DNA of 7,591 nt from Bacteroidia bacterium. GTDB lineage: Bacteria; Bacteroidota; Bacteroidia; Chitinophagales; Saprospiraceae. Shown here one piece after another: positions 1 through 6,300 of the stretch. The notes under the pieces are model-generated. The model was given only the letters and a program-made list of their open reading frames with translations, did not search any database and was not told the DNA's origin. The stretch spans positions 1-7,591 of the forward strand of contig JAUIIF010000205.1 of the NCBI GenBank assembly GCA_030431945.1, in the 5' to 3' direction. Each line of letters starts with the position of its first letter. The first letter of the stretch is position 1. The position numbers and the translations under genes are program-made.

Positions 1-771
1 TATATGACGGTCATGCGCCTGGACGGCAATGGGGAAGTAATCTGGAGCCGGTACGTCGAGGCCTGGTTGGGAGACCGTCAGGACCAGACTTCTATCTTCG
101 ATATTGTCGGCTTTCATTTCATTACCGAAACTGACTCCGGGGAGATTACGGTCAGCGCCAACAGTGAAGGTGGGTTGAACGGTTCCTTCAACATTACTTT
201 TGATGCTGCCGGGAATTATCTTGCTAACCGGAAAATCATGAGCTTCAAGCATAAAATGAAGTTGCTGAATAACCAGGAATACCTGTTAGGGGGCTTTGCT
301 GGTGCCGGGACCATCAGCAGCGCGAATTTCATTTTTGAGCAACGTACGCTCGGAACCCCGTTTCGCTGTGATACCTCCCTGACCGTAACCATCGCGGAGG
401 GTACGGAAAGAACCCTGGAACCGGATACGGTAGCCTTAATTCCGACAACTATGTTTGCTACGGAAGATATTGCAATAGTCAGGACTTTCTCTGACCTGAC
501 CGTAGCCGAGCATTGCGAGGTGAACCTGACGGGCTCCGGTGAGCCATCCACTCCGCAGGAGGTAATGGTCTACCCAAACCCCACCAGCGGTCCAATTCAA
601 CTCATTAGTGACGAAACCATAACGGACGTCAGGGTACTGAATGTATACGGAAAAACCTTAATTCATTCCTCCGCAACAACCATAAATGTACACCAGCTGC
701 CCCCAGGTAATTATATCTTGTTATTTATGCGGGGGAATAAATATTATACTAGAAAAATTATGAAATACTGA
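1..771 (+). CDS. C-terminal part of a secreted T9SS cargo protein (5' end outside the window)
   Basis: The reading frame is open from base 1 to the TGA at 769-771. The ATG at 4-6 is probably internal, because the sequence there (YMTVMRLDGNGEVIWSR) is the middle of a beta-strand repeat of the kind 'xVxKLDxNGEVxWSK' found in large Bacteroidota surface proteins. There is no signal peptide, as expected for a fragment. Residues 1-125 (counted from that ATG) are beta-rich and propeller-like, with a second repeat-like piece near NITFDAAGNYLANRK. The last ~68 residues form a type A T9SS sorting domain: the start motif VYPNPTSGPIQL, then VRVLNVYGKTL, then LPPGNYILLF and a basic end, YYTRKIMKY. By family knowledge this tail routes the protein through the outer membrane and is usually removed. 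The enzymatic or binding role of the mature part cannot be read from this fragment. The 3' end is noticeably more AT-rich than the other genes. Confidence 0.85.
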   Translation, partial: YMTVMRLDGNGEVIWSRYVEAWLGDRQDQTSIFDIVGFHFITETDSGEITVSANSEGGLNGSFNITFDAAGNYLANRKIMSFKHKMKLLNNQEYLLGGFAGAGTISSANFIFEQRTLGTPFRCDTSLTVTIAEGTERTLEPDTVALIPTTMFATEDIAIVRTFSDLTVAEHCEVNLTGSGEPSTPQEVMVYPNPTSGPIQLISDETITDVRVLNVYGKTLIHSSATTINVHQLPPGNYILLFMRGNKYYTRKIMKY

Positions 772-782
772 GGGTGCTGAAA

Positions 783-863
783 ATGTCCCTAACCCACTTT
801 GATTCGGGTATGCGTATTCCTGGTTTGCTAATTGGTTTTCTCGCGCTGACTATTTTAAAATAA
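783..863 (+). CDS. possible 26-residue hydrophobic peptide
   Basis: A short ATG-to-TAA frame starts 11 bases after the upstream gene's stop and ends within an AT-rich palindrome (851-862). The peptide begins MSLTHFDSGMR and continues with a hydrophobic stretch, IPGLLIGFLALTILK, long enough to insert into or lie on a membrane. A purine-rich GGGTG lies upstream of the ATG but is not a convincing ribosome binding site. A frame this short can occur by chance, and no family is recognised. It is listed only because of its position and hydrophobic character. Confidence 0.2.
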   Translation: MSLTHFDSGMRIPGLLIGFLALTILK

Positions 864-868
864 AGACC

Positions 869-1092
869 TTCGCTAAGGTGGTTTCACCTTGTGGAGCGAA
901 TCCGATAATTGCACCCGCGCCCGCGCCCCCAAGACTACAATTCGCCGGCTATGACCGTTTTCCCTGGTCATCACCTTGCCGTTCAGCACAAATACGCTGC
1001 CGCTCAGAACTTACGGGTGGTGTCATTAGACTTCTTGCGCCGCAATTCCTAAATTTAGGGGATTCGCAAGGAGGTTGCCGAAAATCCGCAAC
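869..1092. other. hairpin-rich intergenic element (possible structured RNA or dispersed repeat)
   Basis: Four inverted repeats lie in ~220 bases between two genes. (a) 869-900: TTCGCT+AAGGTG, loop GTTT, CACCTT, a 4-base bulge, then AGCGAA, for 12 paired bases. (b) 951-971: ATGACC, 9-base loop, GGTCAT. (c) 1034-1070: CTTGCG ... CCTAAATTTAGG ... CGCAAG, centred on a perfect 12-base palindrome at 1048-1059. (d) 1074-1092: GTTGC, 9-base loop, GCAAC. A C-rich tract lies at 911-932. No long convincing reading frame crosses the region. The structure density suggests a structured RNA, a 5' leader of the downstream oxidase gene, or a copy of a dispersed non-autonomous repeat. Which of these applies cannot be decided from one copy. 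No clear Bacteroidota -7 box (TAnnTTTG) with a spaced -33 TTTG was found; TAAATTTA within the palindrome is only a partial match. Confidence 0.4.
911..932 (+). repeat. 22-base GC-rich word, copy 1 (partner at 3274-3295)
   Basis: This 22-base C/G tract begins GCACCCGCG and ends CGCGCCCCCAA. It matches 3274-3295 at 20 of 22 positions (two C/T differences). Both copies lie in intergenic DNA on the same strand, and each is followed 18-32 bases later by a small inverted repeat (951-971 and 3328-3347). The low complexity of the word makes chance or shared composition a real alternative to common descent. Confidence 0.45.
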
Positions 1093-1120
1093 AGAGTAGG
1101 CCCCATTTCAACCCATATTC

Positions 1121-2938
1121 ATGAAGCTATTTTACCCCACCTTACTGTTTTTCGTCCTGTCGAGTGTCGGCCTGCGGGCCCAGGAGTTTGTCAACGACAT
1201 CTTGATCCCGCCCCTCATCACGGAAGACGACTACCACCTCAACGTCATTGAAACGGAACACAACTTCAACCCCAACGGCTCCGATACGCTGAACACGATG
1301 GTGAAAACCTTCGCCTTTGAAGACGCGAACAACCCCGGTACTACCACCATTCTCGGGCCCACACTCACCTGGAATTTCCAGAACGACCTGACGCCATCCG
1401 TAACCAACAACCTCAGCGAAGTAACCACCTGCCACTGGCACGGTGCGCACGTGCCGCAGTTCGCCGACGGTGGCCCCCACCAGCGCATTCAGCCGGGGGA
1501 TACCTGGAACCCATTTTTTGAGGTGTTGGATAAACCCGCCACGATGTGGTACCACCCCCACGCGATGGACCTGACCTACCGCCACGTCCAAATGGGGCTT
1601 TCTGGAATAATCATCGTGCAAGACCCTATAGTGGACCCTGATCAAAGTTTCTGGCACGATATTTTTCCCACTGATTATGGAGTTGATGACTTCCCCCTCA
1701 TTTTCCAGACCAAAAAGTTTATGCGGGATTCCGCTGGTAATGTGGCCATCCAGGCAGATGCCGGCTTCAAGGAGGATTACTATTATATGGTTAACGGTAT
1801 TGTCGATCCGGTACTCAACGCCCCCGCTGACATGGTTCGCATCAGGCTCCTGAACGGAGATGGTAAGTTTGCCTTTAACCTGCAGGTGACGAACGAGGAC
1901 GGTTCTCCGTTCCCCGCCCAGCTGATCGCTACTGACGCCGGTTACGTGACGAGAACCTATCGGAAAGACAGCATCTTAATGTCCCCCGGCGAGCGCAATG
2001 AAATGTTACTCGACCTGCGCGGTCTGCAGGGGCGGACGCTGTACATCAGAAATTCCGTCGCCGGCATCCCCGCCGGCATCATCGGCAACAGTGCCCTGAC
2101 GAATAATTACGCACAGGACCGGAATCTGCTCAAAATTGTCGTGGGAGCACAAAATACTATCAGCCCCATTATTGGCTTTCCGCTCAATCTCCCACCTTCC
2201 GAAGAGCCGCCACTGACCCAAGTGACGCGGAAACGCACGAAAACGTTGCGTCGGGACCGCTTCGACGTCAGCAATACCCCACTGTACAACATTGACAGCA
2301 CCCTGATGGACATGATGGTCGTCAATGACGTCGTAAAAGTCGACAGTACCGAGCTGTGGACCATCGATAATAAAACCGACCGCGGCCACCCCTGGCACAT
2401 CCACGACACGCACTTCTGGGTAACGGAAATCATCGATGCTGACGGCAGTCCCCTCAATGAGGCAGACTACCCAGAGCTTTTTGACGGTCCGAAAGACAAT
2501 GTCCTTGTCCAGCCCGGTTGGAAATTGACCTACATTGCCTCTTTCCCGGATTTTGGTACCCAGGTGGCGCCCGACAGCTCCTACATGTACCACTGCCACA
2601 TTTTGCCGCACGAAGACCGGGGCATGATGGGGCAGTTTGTCGTCTGGAATGGTATCGGCACCGGCTGGCCTACTGCCGTTCGCGACAATGCGCTGTCCAC
2701 CATTCGCATGGAGGTGTTTCCCAACCCCGCCCGGGAGGTTCTTTACCTCGACGGAACCACGGCGCGCGAGAGTACCCTGAAGTTCATCGACCTGAACGGG
2801 CGGCTGGTGAAAGAACTCCGCCTGCCTGCTTTCGACGGTGCCATCGAGCTGGGGACGTCCGGCTTGCCCTCCGGTATGCTGATCATGGATTGGCAGACCC
2901 ACGAAGGGCGTGGCATCAGCCGGGTCCTGCTTAAGTAG
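1121..2938 (+). CDS. secreted multicopper oxidase (laccase/bilirubin-oxidase-like) with T9SS sorting domain
   Basis: This is a complete 605-residue protein. Residues 1-20 (MKLFYPTLLFFVLSSVGLRA) form a Sec signal peptide, so the ATG at 1121 is well supported. All four copper motifs are present: HWHG (H105, H107), HPH (H145, H147), HPWHIH (H423, H426, H428) and HCHILPHEDRGM (H491, C492, H493, H497, M502). C492, H423 and H497 with axial M502 would bind the type 1 copper; the other His residues would form the trinuclear centre that reduces O2 to water. The layout is that of a three-cupredoxin-domain enzyme, with YGVDDFPLIFQ and MSPGERNEMLLD as typical middle-domain segments. Residues ~530-605 (from EVFPNPAREVLYLDG to RGISRVLLK) form a type A T9SS sorting domain. 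The enzyme should act outside the cell or on its surface. The substrate (phenols, bilirubin-like pigments, metals) cannot be read from sequence. There is no Met-rich insert of the CueO type. A hairpin terminator follows, so it is probably a single-gene transcript. Confidence 0.93.
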   Translation: MKLFYPTLLFFVLSSVGLRAQEFVNDILIPPLITEDDYHLNVIETEHNFNPNGSDTLNTMVKTFAFEDANNPGTTTILGPTLTWNFQNDLTPSVTNNLSEVTTCHWHGAHVPQFADGGPHQRIQPGDTWNPFFEVLDKPATMWYHPHAMDLTYRHVQMGLSGIIIVQDPIVDPDQSFWHDIFPTDYGVDDFPLIFQTKKFMRDSAGNVAIQADAGFKEDYYYMVNGIVDPVLNAPADMVRIRLLNGDGKFAFNLQVTNEDGSPFPAQLIATDAGYVTRTYRKDSILMSPGERNEMLLDLRGLQGRTLYIRNSVAGIPAGIIGNSALTNNYAQDRNLLKIVVGAQNTISPIIGFPLNLPPSEEPPLTQVTRKRTKTLRRDRFDVSNTPLYNIDSTLMDMMVVNDVVKVDSTELWTIDNKTDRGHPWHIHDTHFWVTEIIDADGSPLNEADYPELFDGPKDNVLVQPGWKLTYIASFPDFGTQVAPDSSYMYHCHILPHEDRGMMGQFVVWNGIGTGWPTAVRDNALSTIRMEVFPNPAREVLYLDGTTARESTLKFIDLNGRLVKELRLPAFDGAIELGTSGLPSGMLIMDWQTHEGRGISRVLLK

Positions 2939-2955
2939 CAACGGGGCTGAGAGAT

Positions 2956-3037
2956 AAAGGGCGCAAGCGACGTGACCAGCAGGATGCTTTTCAGTTAGCT
3001 GAAAGAGAGGAAGCGGTCACTTCGTTTGCGCCTTTTT
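2956..3037 (+). terminator. long hairpin terminator after the multicopper oxidase gene
   Basis: Two 22-base arms, 2956-2977 and 3015-3036, pair at 19 positions, with two G-U wobbles and one mismatch. They enclose a 37-base loop that holds its own stem (TTTCAG 2989-2994 / CTGAAA 2999-3004, loop TTAG). The right arm runs into CCTTTTT at 3031-3037, giving a T-tract on the + strand 17 bases after the oxidase stop codon. On the opposite strand the hairpin is followed only by CCCTTTA, so + strand termination is favoured. Confidence 0.8.
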
Positions 3038-3147
3038 GTAGTACTACTCCGGCAAGTGCTCCTGCCATAAAGAAGTAGCAGTCGGGGGCGCGCACGCAGG
3101 ATGCAAGGGAAGGTTGTAAAGCCAGGCGGTGCCGGATGATGGCCCGG

Positions 3148-3164
3148 AAAACGCGCTGCGTTTT
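3148..3164. other. perfect 7-bp hairpin with 3-base loop
   Basis: AAAACGC (3148-3154) and GCGTTTT (3158-3164) are exact reverse complements separated by GCT. The T's at the end give it a terminator-like look on both strands, but the stem is half A/T and no transcript is known to end here. Confidence 0.4.
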
Positions 3165-3226
3165 ACTGATACCCGCTGCGGCGAGCGGCCTGAAGGGATT
3201 TTCTGATTTACGGCAGTAGTTATCCG

Positions 3227-3244
3227 GCCGGGCTTTTGCCCGGC
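3227..3244. other. perfect 7-bp GC-rich hairpin with TTTT loop
   Basis: GCCGGGC (3227-3233) and GCCCGGC (3238-3244) pair perfectly around a TTTT loop. This is a very stable stem. Neither strand has a T-tract directly after it, so it fits an RNA structural element better than a simple terminator. Confidence 0.45.
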
Positions 3245-3273
3245 ACCGCTCTGCTCTTTTGTCCTTTCCCCCG

Positions 3274-3295
3274 GCACCTGCGTCCGCGCCCCCAA
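3274..3295 (+). repeat. 22-base GC-rich word, copy 2 (partner at 911-932)
   Basis: This copy begins GCACCTGCG and ends CGCGCCCCCAA, matching 911-932 at 20 of 22 positions in the same orientation. An inverted repeat, ATGGT...ACCAT (3328-3347), follows it, as ATGACC...GGTCAT follows copy 1; the loops of both contain TT-N-CCCT. The next gene starts at 3362. Confidence 0.45.
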
Positions 3296-3361
3296 ATGAT
3301 GGGCGGGCGAACCTAGGCGCGCTACGCATGGTTATTACCCTGACCATCATTCACTCCTATC

Positions 3362-6300
3362 TTGAAGCACTCACTCTACGCTACCAGTTTCCTCCTGGTT
3401 CTCAGTTCTTTTTTCTTTACCGCCTGCGCCGATTATAAAGTTCACGAGCTTGAACTGGAAGGCCTGACCAGTGAACAACAACCTGCGGGAGCGCTGGAAT
3501 ACAGCACCTTTATGGTGGGCGACCTGGGCTATGACTACGAACGGGGACTGACCACCCTGGACGCGATGGTCCGGGCCATGCCCCCCGGTAAAAAGAAAAG
3601 CTCCCTGCTGCTGCTGGGAGACATCACGGGGGAAGAGGGCTTACGCAAAAACGATGGTGCGGAGCGCGATCACCTCGATGCCATTGGTAAGCGTTTGCGG
3701 CAGGTACCGGGTAAAGTCTTCTACACACCGGGGGAGAACGAACTGGGCCGGGAAAGTAAGTTCAGCCGCCTGGAACGGCTGGAGGATTACTTCGATGACC
3801 ACATTGAAAAGAAGGTGAAATTCATGCCGAACAAGGCTTGCTCCGGCCCCGACGACGAGGAAATCTTTGATCGCGTGGGCCTGATTGGGGTGAACACGGC
3901 CTGGTTTATGGCGGACTGGACACGGGACGAAGAAGTAAGCGAAGGCTGTGATTACCGCAACCGCGACGCCATGCTCTTCGCCCTCGCCGATGAAATTAAA
4001 GGCTACCGGGACCAGGTGAAAATCGTCATGATGCACCACCCGCTGCAGGGAAATGGTAACCGCGGAGGCCAGTACAGCCTGAAACAACACCTTTTCCCCC
4101 TTGCCGACGTGATTCCCGGGGCCTACGTGCCCCTGCCGGTTATCGGGTCCGTTATCCGCGGCGTACAGGCCGTAGGCGGTGGGCCGCAGGACGTGAATAA
4201 CCTCCTGTACCAGCAGTTTGTCAATAAGGTCAAAGCGGGGATTGATGACGAGATCAACGTAATCTTTGTCAGTGCCCACGAGCAGAATATGATGTTGGTG
4301 CACGAGGGGGAATACGTGCAGGTCGTGGCGGGGTCCGGCAGCGTCCGCGGACCGGCCAGAGGTGGAAATGATGCTAATTTTGTAGCGGGACAGATCGGCT
4401 ACAGCCGTCTGGATTTTTTCGATAGTGGCGAAGTATACCTTGGCTTTTACACCGTTGCTGAAGACGGAACGGAGCAAAAGGTGTTTTACCGCCGGATCAT
4501 CGAAGATCGTCACCTGCAGCAGGATGAAGGAATTGAGGAAGTTCCTACGGAAACCATTAGCGAGAAGGTCGTAAAAGCCTCGGTATACGGTCGGGAAGCG
4601 GAAGAAAAAGGTGCCGTTGCCCGGCAAATTCTGGGTCGCCACTACCGGCCGTTATATACCGTTCCGATTCAGGTGCCGGTGTTAATGATCGACACCTTGA
4701 ATGGTGGCCTGACGCCTTACCGGCGCGGCGGCGGTATGGCGACGATGAGCCTGCACACCGAGGGCGGCGACGGGCATCTTTACCAGTTGCGCTCCGTGCG
4801 AAAAAACCCGGCGCAGCTGCTGCCAAGTATGCTGGAAAAGTCCTTCGCCGCTGAACTGACGGCAGATGTTTTCACCAGCGTTCATCCATACGCACCGCTG
4901 ACCCTGCCGCTGATGCAGGAAAAACTGGGGCTGCTGGGCGCCGATCCGCAGCTGTACTACATTCCCAAGCAGCCCGGCCTGGGTGCCTTCAATACAAACT
5001 TTGGCGGAGAAATGTACTGGCTGGAGCAGCGACCCGATGAAGACTGGAGCGGTACCCGCTTTTTTGGCGGCAGTAAAAACATCATCAGTAACTCGGATAT
5101 GCGGGAGGTACTCACCAAAAACTGGAAGTCTTACGCCGACGACAATAACTACGCCCGTGCCAGGCTCTTCGACCTCTGGATCGGGGATTGGGACCGGCAC
5201 CGTGACCAGTGGCGCTGGGCCGCCTTCAAGGAAGACGATGGGCGTACGCGCTACGTAGCCGTGGCCCGAGACCGCGATCAGGTGTATTCCAACTACGACG
5301 GTCTGTTGCTGGGCACGGCCCGCGTCTTTGTGGGGGAGGCCCGAAAGTTCCGTCCGTTCACGGGCAAACTTGATAAGGCTAAATGGCGGGCCATGAACGG
5401 AAAGTGGAACGACCGTCTTTTCCTGAACCAACTTACCCGTGAAGAAATGCTGGCTGAAGCACAGTTGATTCGTACCACCATTACCGATGAGGTGATCGAT
5501 GAAGCGATGACCAGGTTCCCCGAAGAAGTTAAAGCTTACAGTCTGGAAAAGGAAAGGATCGGGGAGAAACTGAAGGAGCGGATGACCCAACTGGAGGCCT
5601 TTGCCCTGGACTACTATGAAGACCTGGCGGAAAAAGTCAATATACTGGGGACGGAGAAGGATGATGTCATCAGAATAACCGGACTGGAGAACGGTGACTT
5701 GCACGTACAGCTATTTGATGCCAGCAAGGAAGGCGAGGCAGATGAACAGTTCTACGACCGGGTTTTTCACCCCCAGGAAACTAAAGAAGTCGTCATCTAC
5801 GGCCTCGATGGCGACGATCGGTTTGAAGTAGGCGGGGAGAATAGTCGGATTACGGTCCGCCTGATCGGCGGAACGGACGGCGATAAAGTCGTCGCCGCGG
5901 GCAATCTGCGGGCCAAAGCGTACGACGAGAAAAAAGGAATGAAACTGGAAGGGGAAACCTCCCACCTGGCGGACCGGCGTAATGACCGGCACCCGGAACT
6001 GAACCAATACAACTTTGAAGAGTACCACCCGGATTATACCACCCCCGTTCCGGCCTTTGGCTTCAACGTAGACGATGGATTGCTGCTGGGCGTAGGCTTT
6101 TCCCGGACCAACCACGGGTTCCGCCCCGACCCCTACGGTACCCGGCACACTGCCCTGGCTACTTACAGCACCAACGAGTTTTTCAAGTTTACCTACGAAG
6201 GGGAATTCAATGACTTTTTTGGTCGCAAGAGTGACCTGCTGCTGAACACCCATTTCTACAGTGATGGTTACGTAGCCAACTTCTTCGGCATTGGTAACGA

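Larger units (their letters stand above)
3038..3361. other. GC-rich structured intergenic region upstream of the phosphoesterase-barrel gene
   Basis: These 324 bases hold no gene I can support. They begin with a perfect 10-base palindrome (GTAGTACTAC, 3038-3047), then a weak stem (3044-3078), AAAACGC-gct-GCGTTTT (3148-3164), GCCGGGC-tttt-GCCCGGC (3227-3244), and ATGGT...ACCAT (3328-3347). The 9-mer CGGTGCCGG at 3127-3135 has its exact reverse complement at 3240-3248 and an 8-base echo at 3271-3278, so a large fold bringing these together is possible. The minus strand is open for 119 codons here, but that translation is rich in Arg/Ala/Pro and does not look like a folded protein. The region may be the 5' leader and promoter of the downstream gene or a dispersed element; no clear -7/-33 promoter was found. 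Confidence 0.4.

Noticed and set aside
4..771. ATG at position 4 as a true start of the first gene
   Set aside because: The frame continues to base 1, there is no signal peptide although a T9SS tail is present, and the sequence begins inside a beta-repeat.
1035..1057. Bacteroidota-type promoter around TAAATTTA before the oxidase gene
   Set aside because: It lacks the final G of TAnnTTTG, and the nearest TTG is too close (12 bases) for a -33 box.
878..1099. 73-codon + strand frame starting at GTG
   Set aside because: Pro/Arg/Ser-rich translation without domain features. It crosses all four hairpins, has a non-ATG start inside a stem, and shows no codon pattern like the neighbours.
2006..2941. 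311-codon minus-strand frame opposite the multicopper oxidase
   Set aside because: It lies antisense to a gene with intact copper motifs. Such long antisense frames are common in GC-rich coding DNA, and the translation has no coherent domain.
2991..3350. 119-codon minus-strand frame
   Set aside because: It overlaps the terminator loop and the hairpin-rich region. The translation is Arg/Ala/Pro-rich without a recognisable fold, so it is better explained as structured GC-rich non-coding DNA. It is kept as a finding, not a gene.
3641..5704. two long minus-strand frames (3641-4642 and 4682-5704)
   Set aside because: Both are antisense shadows of the 1246-residue lipoprotein gene, which has a signal peptide, motifs and a barrel on the + strand.
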